DNA from: Cenococcum geophilum 1.58
Taxonomy: Eukaryota; Ascomycota; Dothideomycetes; Gloniales; Gloniaceae
Length of the DNA stretch: 64,000 nucleotides
Direction of reading: 5' to 3'
Assembly (NCBI GenBank): GCA_001692895.1
Contig: KV748199.1
Span: forward strand, 1,922,001-1,986,000
The notes beneath the pieces were generated by a model. That model made no database searches and was not told the DNA's origin. It saw only the letters and a list, made by a program, of their open reading frames with translations. Below are positions 49,068 through 62,118 of the stretch, in pieces (within the stretch, counting starts at the first letter, position 1; each line of letters starts with the position of its first letter). Both the position numbers and the translations under genes were made by a program.

Positions 49068-49292
49068 TGTTAGGTAAAACCTAAGTAGATAGTTATATAG
49101 CTATAAGGTATGGGCGACCCTAGGGCAACCTAGGGGTAACTCGCCCGTAAGGCACGTGCTCTATATATGCCTAGGGAAAACCCTTTCTACCTTATATGCA
49201 GACTCCTCCTTTTCCCTTAAGGATTCGTCTCTATATATACAATATACCTATTATTCTATTATTAGACTTCCTATTTATATCCTTACCTTATA
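49068..49292 (+). repeat. G1 3' LTR (225 bp)
   Basis: Same length as the 5' LTR, preceded by a purine tract and followed by the duplication CTAGG. Confidence 0.94.
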
Positions 49293-49297
49293 CTAGG

Positions 49298-49861
49298 TAA
49301 AAAGCCTTCCTAGTTTTTACTATCCTTCTATATCCTTTTTCCTTATTAACCTTACTAGAGAGCTTCTGGGGAAATTAGACTAAAAGGTAGTAGAAAAACT
49401 AGGTAAAAAGACTATAGTAGTTATTTTCTTCTCTATTAGAAGTAGAAAAAACTACTAAAAAAAGGACTTATTAGGCTTTTACTAGCAGAAAAGCCCGAAA
49501 AGGCAATCCTTCTCTTACTAAAGAAAATCTGACCAAAGGAGATATAGAAAAATACCTACACCCCCTATTTTATTAGGCTTTTACTTTTTATAGAAGAAAA
49601 ACCTAGAAAAAGTCTATGTTTTAATATTTTGGTATTCCTACCCCTACCTCGCTTACAAGCTAGGACCACCCCTTAAGAGAATTTTCTCTTAGGTAAAAAG
49701 GGGGTAAAAAGGCAAATGAATCCGCCTCTAGCTTACTAGGCGGTAGGAATTAGGTCTTAAGAGTCTGAAAATTGATTGTTTTTAATAGGAAGATGGGTAT
49801 ACGTAAGTTTTGAAGTGCGGCGCTACCTTTTAGTAAGGTTGCATATGCGGTAAAAGTTTTA
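49298..49861 (-). other. LINE 5' UTR, upstream part
   Basis: A/G-rich non-coding sequence on the plus strand continuing the LINE beyond the G1 insertion, with recurrent TAGGTAAAAAG motifs. It ends at the LINE target duplication near 49862. Confidence 0.6.
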
Positions 49862-49870
49862 TTTTCTACC

Positions 49871-51083
49871 TATTAACTAACTTAAATTAATCTCTTTAAG
49901 ATTAATAGGGTACCCTAAGGGGGAGTCTTTCCCTAGGGTTCTTCATTTCCTAACTCGTTAGACGTCTTTCCTTCCTCCATTTCCTTAATATCGCCTATAT
50001 CCTTTAGCTCTAGGCAAGATAAGGCGAAGTAACTATTCTTATTATAGTTATAACATATAACCGTAGCAGGGTTAATTAGGGTATAGCGGTAATTGCTAGT
50101 TAAGGGCGTAGTACGCAGTAGGTTAGGCGAGGCTTGCAAATATATAGTGGTAACCGCCTTTAAAGCAGGGACCGCTATAACTTGTCTTCCTACTCTAGCT
50201 TCTATAGGTATAGTTAACGGGTTCTAGAGTTGCTTTTACTAATTAGGGTAGGCGTTAATTCACTTTAGTTCTAAATTTAACAATAGGCAATAAGCCGCGA
50301 GTCTTTTATAGTTTGGTAGGTCGTCTAAGGTTACTATAATCTTCTCTTACAGCCTAATTATTAGTTTATCGTATAGGTCCAATCGGTAATTTTTAAGAGG
50401 GACTTAGCCTTTTTCTATAAGGTATAGGAATTAAGTCTAGAATTCGGCAAAGGGTTAGTTCGGTTTTATTATTAGGTAATTATAGTTATAACAGGCATCC
50501 CGTACTTTATTTAGGTTAATATAAATAATAGCTAGGTGCTATATTATTTTATTAACAGATATAAATCGGATAGGGGAATTGTCCTTAAACTTGGCATAAA
50601 GGTGCTGTTAGGTGTCCCTAGTAGTTCGACTAAAGAGGTAGAGTATTTTAGCTTCTTTAGAAAGGAAATAGTTATAGTTAATACGGAGCTTTCCTTATAC
50701 TTAAATCCTCTAATTCTTAAAGGTAGGGTTTATCCTATTAGATAGTAGTAGGGGGTTAGGAAGCTTAACGGACTTTAATTACTTTATTATTATATCCGTA
50801 CTCCCTAGTATATTATACTTAGTAAAGTAAATAGGTCGGCTAGGGCTTTAAGAAGGGGAAGCTGGGCTATTTTATAGGGCCGCGAGGTTTTTTAGAATCT
50901 CTTATAGAGTCTCTTATATATTTCTTACCTTTAGACAATTAGCTTTTTAGTTAGCTATAAGGGCATAAATCTACTCGCGTACGTCTACGACGTTATTATT
51001 ATCTTTAATTTCTAATCCTAATTAGATCTCGGGTTCCTCTTAGGTAGAGATAGCTCTCTTAAATAAGCTAGCTTTAGGTGCCA
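49871..51083 (-). pseudogene. G2 gag with zinc knuckle, RIP-broken
   Basis: The minus-strand ATG at 51083 opens MAPKASLFKRAI. Near 50035-50075 a zinc-knuckle remnant reads CYNYNKNSYFALSC (normally CxxCxxxxHxxxxC; one Cys and the His became Tyr, the expected RIP-type change). It is separated from its own pol (27060-31110) by the LINE. Confidence 0.85.
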
Positions 51084-51227
51084 TTATTGGCTTTTTAGGG
51101 TTTATTAGTATTATATGCTTTTAGTTTTAATTCCGGGGGTATAGATCTAGTCCTATCTAGCTTATAAGGTAGGATATTATCTAGGCCTTCCCAGGTAATA
51201 TAGAGTTATTTTAGTGTCTAAGTATAG

Positions 51228-51651
51228 TGTTACGGACGCTTTAAGTACGATGTTACGACTATTAGAAGAAGAGTTGGAAGAAGCTAGTTGGTTAATCTAG
51301 GCACGGTCTAGAATAGAGCCAGTAGAACCATGTGACGAGGAATAGTAACTAAGGTCATATAATATGATCTGTATAATCTGTAAAATCTATATAATCCGTA
51401 ACAGAGCGGATAGAGCACACGTATATTATATATAAGAAGGATTTTATAGGAGTACAGTTGTGTATTTAAAGGACCACAGTCCCTACCTAGATAGTTCCTT
51501 CCTTGGAGTAATTCTTAGAATATAATTAGAGTTAATCTATTAGGCAACCACTCTACTAGTTGTTATTACATTATCGACTTTAGTTTGTATTTCCTATATA
51601 CCTAGCCTATTAACAAGCCCACCGTAGTTCCTGCTATAAGGTTTTATTACA
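51228..51651 (+). repeat. G3 5' LTR (424 bp)
   Basis: Starts TGTTACGGACGC and ends GGTTTTATTACA. Its partner starts TATTACGGATGC and ends GGTTTCGTTACA; differences are mostly transitions. Confidence 0.94.
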
Positions 51652-51689
51652 CAATTACTACCTAGTTATAGTATTAAATACAGAAAGTC

Positions 51690-54600
51690 GGATAACATGC
51701 TACCAAAAGCAGCCACCACAACGCCATTAACGGCGGTAACTACTTTAAGGTTAGGTAACGACACCAGTATGGCAGATACTAACTTATAGCAACCTATAAC
51801 GGTTAGACAACTATAAGAGATAGTTAACTAGTTAATAGAAAATAATGCGATATTGGAAAACAGGATTAATAGGATAGGCGCAGTAAAGGTTAAGTTACTA
51901 TTAATTAAAAGATACTTAGGAGAGAAATTAAAGCTTAAAGGATTCCTTACGCAAATATACTTTAAGATTACACAGAAAGGAGCAAAGCTAGTAACACCTA
52001 TAAATTAAATAGCCTACGCAGGACTATTCCTATTGGGAAGAGCACTTAAATAGTTTAAGCCTTACCTTACGGAAATATAGGCAAATGGAATAACAACTAC
52101 TAATTAAGATATACAGTATATGTTCTTAAGTTAGGAAGGGTTTATAAAGAGACTTATACAGATGTTTAGGGACCCAGAGGCAATAACTACGGCGGAAAGA
52201 AAGCTTTAGAACCTTATATAACGGACCTTAACAATTAAGTATATAACGCAGTTTCAAACGTTAGTAATATAAGTAGAGTGGAATAATAGGGCGCTTATGG
52301 CACAGTATAAATAGGGACTTAAGGCTAAAGTCTAGGACGTAATTATCCTAATAAAAGATGCGGACACCCTAAGGGAACTAATAGATTAGGCAATTAAGAT
52401 TAATAATTAGATCTACTAAAGGGAACAGGCTAAGAGAGGCTAGGATAGAGTTCTATAGTTATATAAGGCGCAGAGTACGCATTAACTAAAGCTAAGTTAG
52501 AAACTATGGTATAGCGCAGAGCTAATAGACCTAAGCGGTACTAAAGAAGCCTATAGGAAAGGGAATAAGTAACTATAGAAACCTAGAGGTTAAGGATCTA
52601 GTGATTACAGAACTAAGGAGTAGAGGCTAAACTAGGGATCTTAGTAGCAGAAGACATTTAGGCGGACTCCATAGTAAAGTTAATAGTTTAAAAATGGAGC
52701 TTATATAAATTGCGGAAAATAGGGTTATTTTGCAAGGGATTATAAAGATAGTCAAAGTCACTATATAATAAAGGGAACGAGACTAATAGCAGAAGACACA
52801 TACGTATAGAGGGATAATAGTATACTACGAAGAACAAAAGAGTGTTTAATTAAAAGTTTTGCATTTTGTTATAATAATACATACTAAATTTATAAAGATG
52901 CTAAGTATGGCGTAAGCTATTAGCCATAGGAGCTAAAATCTATATAGTGTAGAGGAACTAATAAACCAGTTCGTAGATCGGACATTAAGGACGATAACTT
53001 TAACGTACGTAAAACATTCCATAACAATAAGGCAATAAAGGCAGCTTACTAGAAGTATATAGACCTCGGAGATATTATATAAGAGGTAGAGGATAATTCC
53101 ACTATAGAATAAGGAATATTAGTAGGGATTAAGACCCTACTAGACACGATATCTATCGCTTCGCGAGACGTAAGAGAAGTAGGATAGTAAACTACTTCGG
53201 CACTTAATAAAGGCAAAAGGCTAAAGGCTTAAGACTCTTATAGCGAGATGCAAGACGACTAAGATTCTTAAGATAAGATAAGGTAAGCTTAAGGACCTAC
53301 AACGAACAGAAACCAATAGAGTAGAGTAGTAGCTTAGTTTAGAAATATACGAATAAGCTTAGGATAGAGTTTCCTATAGGCATAAGACTCTTAAGATAAG
53401 ATAAGTAAGATTTAAGACTCTTAAGATAAGATAAGAACACTAAGTAAGCCTAGTTAAACTAAGGTAGGAGCTAAGCTTAAGTTAGAAGTAAGCTTAGGAT
53501 TAAGAATCCTATGGGACTAAGACTTTAAGATATAAATAAGGACTATTAAATAGATTAGAGAATCTGCAATACAAACAGTAACTAGATTAAGAGATAGATA
53601 TATAGACCTAGAGGACTTACTAGGGGAACGCAGTGTTCAGCCTAAGGATTAGAAACTAATACTAAGATTAAAAAGTAAGAAGACTTTAAGGATCTACTCG
53701 CAAGACGCGAAAAGAAAGAAACTATAGAGAAATTTAGAGCGAGAATTACCTTATAGCAAAAATAGAAACTAAATAAGAGATCTAGCATATTAGGACGTAC
53801 TAAGGATAGAGTACCTATATAAAGAATTACTAATAGGCCGAGAGTAGGTATACTAAGAGCTAAGTAGCTTACCAAACCAAAACAAAAAGAGGATTTAGGG
53901 ATTTTAACTAGGTTTAAAGAACGACATACTAAAGGCTGTTATAACGTAGTAATAAAAAGATACTTCCTTACGGACGAGCCGTATATACTCTAGTAGCTAT
54001 ACTAAAAGTGGTATAGACAAAGGCATAATAATAAGTGGGAAGATTTCTATATATGGTTGGATAAGAAAGTAATCTAGGACTACCCTATTACGGAAAAAGC
54101 AATAAGTTATATTAAGGGAGCCTTAATTATAACATTAAGAGATCTAAAGGAGTGTTTGGAGGACTAGAGAAGTAAAAGACGTATCTTAGTACTCGCAAAT
54201 AAAGTTATAACGTTTAGATTAACATAACAGAAGTTTAAACTTAAGGATAAAAACGAGCTAAGAGTTAACCTAAAGCACCTAGTATATTATATGTTGACGT
54301 GGATTGTATATATAGATAATACGTATAATATGCATAGAGTACTAAAGAATAAGTATTGGAAATATTCTATAAGAATATATTAGATAACTAAAGAGCAGAA
54401 ATATTAGAACGCTAAATATATACATAGCTAGCATCTAGTAGAAGTTTAGGAGTTAGGAGACTTAATACTTTAGCTAGGAAGATTCCTTATAGAAAAATGC
54501 CTAGATGGACGATAGTGGTGGGAATGCCTAGAGAATACGTGTCTATAGTATATTAAAGACAAAAAGCAAACTAAGTATTAGCTAAAAGTGGACTAAGTAT

Positions 54601-57600
54601 AAACGGGATTAAGTAGCTAATAGTTAGGAAAAGTAGAGGCCTATAGGACTAGAGGGAGCTAGTAGTAGAGCCTTAGACCCTTAAAGGAATTTAAGGACAA
54701 TACCTAAATTTATAAATTAAATGGTAAAATTAGCAGTTTGAAGTACTAATAGATAGTGGAGCAATAAGAAACTATATCTTACTAGTAGTAGTTAAGAGAA
54801 TAGGACTACTTTATAGATAGAAGGAGGAACTTTACCTATTAGTTATAATTTTAGGAGATCTAATAGCCTATAAAGGAGGAATTATTAATCTTAAAATAGA
54901 ACCTATTTAGTTAATTATTAAAGGGAGATAAGTTAAGATGTCTTTTAATATATTACTATTAGGGAATAATAAGGCAGTACTAGGAATGCCTTAGTTATAG
55001 AAATATAACCTAAAGATTAATTAGGTTATAGGTTAGGTTAATATTAAAGATACTTAACGCTACAAGATATAATAATAAGTTAAGTTAGTATAGTACTAAG
55101 TCGGAGTAATATATAAAGAGACTAAGCGAGGCTTAAGTTATATACTAAAGAGATACTATAAGTATGGTAAGAAACTATAGTTACTAGAAAGTAAAAAGCT
55201 GTTAGAGTATATAATATGGGATTATAAGATAGAATTAGAACTAGGAGCAAGTTTAAAGTTCTTTCTAATCTATAAGCTTACTAAAGAGAAAGGTAGAGCG
55301 TTAAAAGAGTTTATTTAGGAAAATCTATAAAAGGGATATATTAGACTATTATAGTTATTAGTAGGATATCCAGTACTATTTATACTAAAGAAAAATAGTA
55401 AACTAAGGCTGTGTATTAACTATAGACAGTTAAATAGTATTACTAGAAAGGATAGGTATCTTTTACCCTTAATTAGCGAAATCTAAGATAGGATAGGTAA
55501 TATATAAATCTTTATAAAGATAGATCTAAGATAGGCGTACTATTAGATTAGAATTAAGGAAGGTAATAAATAAAAGGCAGCCTTTAGGTTAAAGGAAGGA
55601 CTATATAAACCATTAGTTATACAATTCGGGCTTATAAACGCACTAGTAACGTTTTAGAAGCGTATTAATAATATATTAGGAGAATACTTAGATAAGTTTA
55701 TTATAGTATACCTCAACGATATTATTATCTACTTAATAACTAAGGAAGAATATAGGGAATATATTAAATAGGTCTTAAAGAGACTATAGGAAGAATAGAT
55801 GCTAAGAAATACGAGTTCTTTACTAGGAAGACTAATTTTGTTAGATTTATTATTAAACTAGGCTAACTTAGTATAGATCTAAAGAAGATTAAGGCTATAG
55901 TAAATTAGTAAGAACTAGAGAACGTTATATAGTTAAGATTATTTCTAGGGTTTTGCAATTACTGTAGAAGGTTTATAGCGCAATGGTTAAAGAATATTAT
56001 GCTATTTACGCGACTTATAAAGAAAGAAGAACTATAGGTATAGGGAAAGGAATAAAGGGAACTCTTTAGAAAAGTTAAAGAGTTATTTACCTAGGAGCTA
56101 GTTCTTAAGATCTATTAACTAGGACTAGAGACGGTTATAGAAATAAACGTATTAGACTATATACTAGGGGTATACTTTATACAGAAATATTAAAATAGAT
56201 AGCACCTAGTGGTATACTATAGTTGAAAGATAATACTACTAGAGTTAAACTATGACATCTATAATAAGGAGTTATTAGGTATAGTTATAGTATTAAAAAA
56301 AATAAAGAGCATTCTTGTAAGGCACTAAGAAACTATTTATAGTTAAGACGGATTATAAGAACCTAATAGGGTTTCTAATAATAAAAGAACTTAACTAAAG
56401 ATAGGTTAGATGGGCAGAGATGCTTATAGAATACTATTTTAAGATTTAGTATACTAAGGGTACAAATAATATAAGAGTAGACGCTTTAAGTTAAAAGGCT
56501 AAACTATAGAACAATAAAAAGCTATTAGGGGCTTTACTGCGAAAAGATATAGACGGGTTAATCAGATATAATTATCCGAAAATTATAGTAACTTAAGAAG
56601 GTTATAATAAGGTCTACGAGATACTAGAAAGCTTTTAGGTATAACGAATTCTAAAAGCATAGCTAGAAGATTTATAGACGGATATATATAAAAATTAAAA
56701 AGCTAAGTATATCCAAAGAAGCATAGCAGAACAATTTATAGAAGATTTTTATAAGGGAATAACTTAAGGACATAATAGAGCTATGGGCTTAGTGTTAAGA
56801 CTCCAGGAGGAGTATATTATTAATAGAATCTAGAATATTGCAAGAAAGATAATAAAGGAGTGTTTAGATTGTTAAAAAAATAAACTAATAAGGTATAAGC
56901 TATATAGAGGGCTATAACCTATTAAAATACTAGAAAGACTATAGGAGGTTATATTATAAAACTTTATCGTTAAGTTGCCAAAATTAAGAGATCCTATTAC
57001 TGGGTAGGATTATAACATAATCCTAGTAATAGTAAATAAGCTTATAAAGTGGGAATACTTTATAGTATATATGGAAGAAATCTTAGTAAAAAATGTTACT
57101 AAAATCTATATTAAGGAAGTGTTCGCAGGATATAGAGCACTAAGTAAGATTATATTAGATAGAGATCTAAGATTTATAGCAGTATTTTGGGAGGTATTTT
57201 TAGCGGAGTAAGGAGTTTAAGTAGCAACTTCTACTATATATTATCCGCAGATAGACGGTTAAATAGAAAGATTAAATTAGACGCTAGAACAGTATTTAAG
57301 GCATTATATTAACCATATATAGAATAATTAGATATTGCTATTACTAGTTATATAGTTTGCATACAATATAACACCTTAAAAAAGAATAGGCACATTACTA
57401 TTTAAGGCAAATTATGGATATAAGCTAAGGATATTATTATTACTACGGCAAGCGAAGAGAATAAGTAGTATAGCTAAAAAAAGAATAAAGACGCTAATAA
57501 ATCTTTATATAGACCTTATGGAATTAATAAAGGCAGTATAAAAGAGAATAAAAAAGTACTATAACGCTAAGAGATCTAAGGGACTAGATCTTAAGGAGGG

Positions 57601-58090
57601 AGATAAAGTGTGGCTACTATATAAAAATTTTAAAAGTTAACAACTAAGTAAGAAGTTAGACTACGTTAGACTAGGACCTTTTAAAATTATAGAGAAAATT
57701 TTATTGGTTATATATAAGTTAAACCTACTAGCTAAGATAAAGATCTACCCTATATAGTACATCGCGATGCTAGAGCTAGCATATAGGAATATTAAGCTAC
57801 TAGTTTATAAAGCAGATATATATAGAGGATAAGAAGAAGATAAATAGTAAGTTTTAAAGATCGTTAGTTATAAGGACATTGACGATAAAATATAGTATAA
57901 GGTTAAGTAGATAGGCTATACTAAAACTACCTAGGAGCTACTAGAGAATTTAAAGAATGCTATAGGAAAGGTATAGGAGTATTAGAAGAGATTAGGTTAG
58001 GCAGCATTAATAAAGAAGGATTACTAAAGAATAAGTTACCTAAGGGGGATTTAAGAAGAGCAGTTACTAAACTACTTAGATCTATTTCCT
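51690..58090 (+). pseudogene. G3 gag-pol polyprotein, RIP-broken
   Basis: Gag begins near 51690 (MLPKAATTTPLTAVTTLRLG). A zinc knuckle NCGK-GYFARDYKD is near 52705-52750. Protease QFEVLIDSGAIRNYIL near 54725-54780 keeps its DSG. RT blocks are [17 protein letters not shown] (about 55405-55460) and VYLNDIIIYL (about 55705-55740). The integrase zinc finger runs HNRAMGLVL...IKECLDC near 56770-56875. A chromodomain-like YKVK-IGYTKTT lies near 57895-57935. It would encode particle protein, replication and integration enzymes if intact. Confidence 0.9.
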
Positions 58091-58740
58091 TTTCTATTAA
58101 AAGAAAATCCGTTCTTTTATTACTAAGTTTTTATAAACCTTATTTTATAAGTTTCTACTCCTTAAAACGCACCTTTTTACGCACCTTTTTAAGACGGATT
58201 AACTAAGCGGACGCCGCAAGATGAGACTTAAGAGCCCGTTGCTGAGCATCGGTAGCCTCCTATTCTGCGTTATAAAAACGGCGCAGTTCCGCCAGAGTAA
58301 TAGATAGTTTATTATCTAGCCGCGTAGCAGCAGATTAAATATAAGACCCTAAGATAAATTAATTAGGGAACTAGACGACTATTAAGAGTAATAAGTTGCG
58401 TATATTTAGTATTAAAGATAGAGTAAACGTTATAGGACAAACGAATATTCGCTTTAGTACACTTTAAGTAAGAGGACGGTTATTATAAGGATAGGTTCGC
58501 TAGCGTAATATAAACTAACCCCTTTCTTAAATAACGAGAATATAGAGATGGCATAATCTTACTAAGAGATAATATCGCCGTAATAGTGCGAGCACGACGG
58601 ACGGTTAAAGAAGAAGAAATTGCTTTAGGTATAATAAGCAATAATATTAACTAAATTAATTAGACGGATATTATACCTCTAGTAAATAACTTAGAGATGT
58701 TTTAAATCTTTAAGGACAAAGATAAAGAAAAGGGAGATAG

Positions 58741-59164
58741 TATTACGGATGCTTTAAGTACAATATTACGACTACTAGGAGAAAAGTTAGAAGAAGCTAG
58801 TTAGTTAATTTAGGCACGGTCTAGAATAGAGCCAGTAGAACTATGTAATAAGGAATAGTAACTAAGGTTATATAATGTGATTTATATAATCTATAGGATC
58901 TGTATAATCCGTAATAGAGCGAATAAAGTATACGTATATTATGTATAAGAAGGATTTTATAGGAGTACGGTTGTGTATTTAAAGGACTATAGTCCCTACC
59001 TAGATAGTTCCTTCCTTGTAGTAATTCTTAGAATATAATTAGAGTTAATTTATTGGGCAACTACTCTACCAGTTATTATTACATTGTCGACTTTAGTTTG
59101 CATTTCCTATACACCTAGCCCATTAACGAGCCTACCGTAGTTCCTACTACAAGGTTTCGTTACA
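58741..59164 (+). repeat. G3 3' LTR (424 bp)
   Basis: Equal in length to the 5' LTR, preceded by a purine-rich run ending AAAGGGAGATAG. Confidence 0.94.
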
Positions 59165-59258
59165 TATAGCGCGTTAACGCGTCGTTATAGACGAAGTTTC
59201 TTTTAGGGTAGGATATTATTAAGGCCTTCTTAGGCAATGTAGGGTGAGCTTAATATAA

Positions 59259-59450
59259 TGTTATGGCTTATATAAATGCCTCTAAACCAAAGCTTGTAGA
59301 ATGCTGTATTATAAAGATACTAAGCTAAGGAGAAGAGGAGAGGTATATATAGGAGGTAGAGGCGTAATATATACGCGTTATAACGCTAAGCCCTTAGCTA
59401 AACCCCTAACTAGGCTCCCTGTCTAGGTTACGCGTTACGGTGCCGTAATA
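59259..59450 (-). repeat. G2 5' LTR (192 bp)
   Basis: Starts TGTTATGGCTTATATAAATG and ends GTGCCGTAATA. It is followed by the duplication TTCCC that rejoins G4. Confidence 0.93.
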
Positions 59451-62118
59451 TTCCCTAGGCCTAAGTTTAGAAGGTTAAGAGCCCTATATTAATCTCCTTT
59501 AAGACGGATATTAGGAAGCTATTATAAGGCTCTTAGAAGCTATATAGGAGGAAGCTACTAATAAATATATTAGAGCCCTTTAAGGGCAAATCTAAATCTA
59601 GTAGGGTTTAATCTAAGCTAGGTAAATTCTTTTATAACTTAGTTAAGGCTAAGGGCTCCTTAGAAGCTACTTAGTACCTACCTAAAAAGGTATAGAAGAC
59701 TTAGAGAGTTATTTATACTATAAATAGAAAAAGGATATAGACTGACTAGTTAAGGCCTTTAATAGTTTAGAACTCCGCTATAAACCTAACGCCCAGCAGT
59801 TAGACGATTGGGTTTATAAGGTAGATAACTTCTTTAAGATACTAATAATATAAGATAATACTAAAGAGCGTATACGCTGGATTATTAGTAAGATTAAAGA
59901 CCGATTACTAAACTAGATTGTACTTAATTAGCTTAACAAAGAGTAAATTACTATATAGTTATAGCTATAAACCTTCCTAAAGAAATAGACTTAAGATTTA
60001 TATATAATATAATATAATAATATAGAGCTATTCTGGAATAGGACATAGCTAGACCGCTATAACTTCCGTTAGTTTATAAACTTTATAAAAACTTATACTT
60101 AGTAGATGGATCTAAAGCCCTTTAAAAATAAGGATGGTAGTATTTATAAGAAGAAGATTGGGTTTATTTAGGCTAGAATTAAGCTAGTAATTTATAATGG
60201 GATAAAGCGCGTAGGAGCCCTATTGCGGATTACTATATATACGGATTTTAAATAAGTAGTTCTAAACGCTAAAGATATAGTAAGGAATTAGACCTCTTCT
60301 AGTAAAAAGCTAGGGGGTCACTAAAAGTGTAGGTACTTTAATAGTAATATAGGGCAAACCTAACCTTTAAAGAAGCCGTTTTTAAAGAGAACTTTAAAAG
60401 GTTAAAGTTAGGAACCTTAAATAACGGGAAAGACTCCTAGGGCCAACCTAATACCTATTTAGCACCTTTATAGGAATACTTTAAAAAGTTAAAAGAAAAC
60501 TCTAGAGGTAGATTTTATTAGAAAAATAAGTAGGGTAATAATTATACTAATAATCTAAAAAAAGAAAAGCCCTAGTTATAGACCTCTTTTAGCTATAATT
60601 AGGGCAAGATATAGAAGGAAAGACTCTCCGTATTACTATTAAGCTAAAAATAACACTCCCTATAGGAGAGGTACGTTAGTTCTAAGCACTATATAATAGT
60701 GGCGCTGAAATCAATCTTATATAATATAATTTAATAAAAGAGTATAAACTTATTCTATTATAAAGGTAGCGGAAACCTATTATAGGCTTTCTAGATAAGT
60801 ATTAGATTAAACTACACAGTGCCTATAAGCTTATAGTATTAGTAGCCAATATATATAAACGCACTAAGGTAGTCGGCCTATAACCCTTTTAGGCGGCTAA
60901 CTTTATAGATTATAACCTTATTTTTAGATACCCTTAACTTATAAAAGCAGATCCTAAGATACGCTTTAAGACTAGAGCCTTTAAATGGTAAAATAATAAC
61001 GATTTAGAAGGGCGTATATTACTAATAAGCCTAAAGGACATCTTAGAAAATATAGCCCTAGGTAAAACAGTATACGCTTTACACCTAAAGGAGTATTAGA
61101 TCTAACCCCTATTTAATAACAAATAGGTATAAAGCCTAGCATAGATAATAACCCCTTTATATTAGAGACTATATAGGGAACTACTAAATAGGTTACGGAG
61201 ATATTACAGGAAGGTAGCAATCTTAAAGATCTTATAAGATACTTTAACTACTACAGGTTACTCTAGCTTAAGTAAATCGTAGAGAGTATACTTTAACACC
61301 TTAAACATTGCATTAAAGAATTCCCTACCCTCTATTAGCTACTATATGCAACGGTTTAACGTACAATAGCAACTATATATAAGCAACTACTATAGCGTAT
61401 AACGCTGCCTATAAGCATTTTAAGGGAGCTTTAGGATCTACCTAATAATAATATAAAGGACAAACATAACCCTAATTTATTAAATATTCTAGTAGGCCTA
61501 AGGGACTTACTAAGGGTATTTTTGGGTAGGAGAGCTAAAGTCCTACTATAGAACTTGGAGTACGATTATATAATTAATCTAAAAGAAGGTAAATAACCGC
61601 TAAACCTTTTTATCTATAACCTCTTACGTAAAGAGCTTAAGATCCTATAGGAGTACCTTAATAAGTTACTAGAAAAGGGGTAGATTTGGCCTAGTAAGTC
61701 GCCGGCAGGCGTACCGATCCTCTTTATCCCAAAACTAGATAAAACTATAAGGCTATGCGTAGACTATTGCGGTCTTAATAAGATTATAATTAAGAACCGT
61801 TACCTACTACTACTAGTTAGTAAAATGCTAAATTAACTATCTAGGGCGAAGACCTTTACAAAGCTGGATCTATAAGACGCCTATTATAGGCTCTATATTA
61901 AAGAAGGGGATAAGTAAAAAACCACTTTTAAAACCTAATACGGCCACTTTAAATATCTAGTATTACCTTTTAGGCTAGCTAATGCGCCTATAACATTCTA
62001 ATTATACATTTATAGAGCCTTAGGGGGACTAGTTAACCGCATATACATTATCTATTTAGATAATATCCTAATCTACTTAGAAGATAAGGATTAGCACAAG
62101 TAATACGTCCTACTAAAG
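59451..62118 (+). pseudogene. Gypsy G4 gag-pol, second part, ends abruptly after RT
   Basis: Continuation of G4 beyond G2. The protease remnant ALYNSGAEINLI is at about 60689-60724 (catalytic Asp changed to Asn). RT blocks KLDL-DAYYRLYI (about 61861-61900), LPFRLANAPITF (about 61965-62000) and IYLDNILIYL (about 62048-62080) are close relatives of G1. The frame then changes family at about 62118, where a G3-type sequence begins. RNase H, integrase and the 3' LTR of G4 are absent from the window. Confidence 0.85.

Larger units (their letters stand above)
39178..49292 (+). mobile_element. Gypsy G1, full length, chromodomain type, with nested mariner
   Basis: LTRs 39178-39402 and 49068-49292 are both 225 bp and start TGTTAGGTAA. 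The outer duplication is CTAGG (39173-39177 and 49293-49297). A polypurine tract AAAGGGGGGGGC precedes the 3' LTR. Without the nested mariner it is about 6.84 kb. It inserted in the 5' UTR of the LINE. Confidence 0.95.
31111..49861 (-). mobile_element. Tad-like LINE, interrupted by pogo element and G1
   Basis: A ten-T run (31111-31120) is the poly(A) tail of a minus-strand LINE. The duplication TTTTCTACC lies immediately left (31102-31110) and at the 5' side (49862-49870). Inside are a gag-like ORF1 with zinc knuckles and an ORF2 with endonuclease, RT and RNase H, as in the Tad1 clade. Removing G1 (10.12 kb) and the pogo element (2.07 kb) leaves about 6.6 kb, full length for this clade. It inserted between gag and protease of G2. 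Confidence 0.9.
51228..59164 (+). mobile_element. Gypsy G3, full length, nested in G2 leader
   Basis: LTRs 51228-51651 and 58741-59164 are both 424 bp. The 5-base duplication TATAG is at 51223-51227 and 59165-59169. The internal order is gag, protease, RT, RNase H, integrase, chromodomain. Total 7.94 kb. RIP stops throughout. Confidence 0.95.
26647..59450 (-). mobile_element. Gypsy G2, full-length element interrupted by LINE and G3
   Basis: A 192-bp LTR at 26647-26838 matches a 192-bp LTR at 59259-59450. Outer flanks are TTCCC on both sides (26642-26646 and 59451-59455). A purine tract on the minus strand (about 26841-26855) abuts the left LTR, making it the 3' LTR of a minus-strand element. 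Subtracting the LINE insertion (about 18.76 kb) and G3 (7.94 kb) leaves about 6.1 kb, normal for Gypsy. It is split at about 31110/49862 and at 51227/59165. All reading frames are RIP-broken. Confidence 0.93.

Noticed and set aside
59170-59258. Second transposon boundary suggested by a repeat of the 51165-51227 sequence
   Set aside because: Both pieces fit as an internal repeat within the G2 leader split by G3; the G3 duplication TATAG already explains the junctions.
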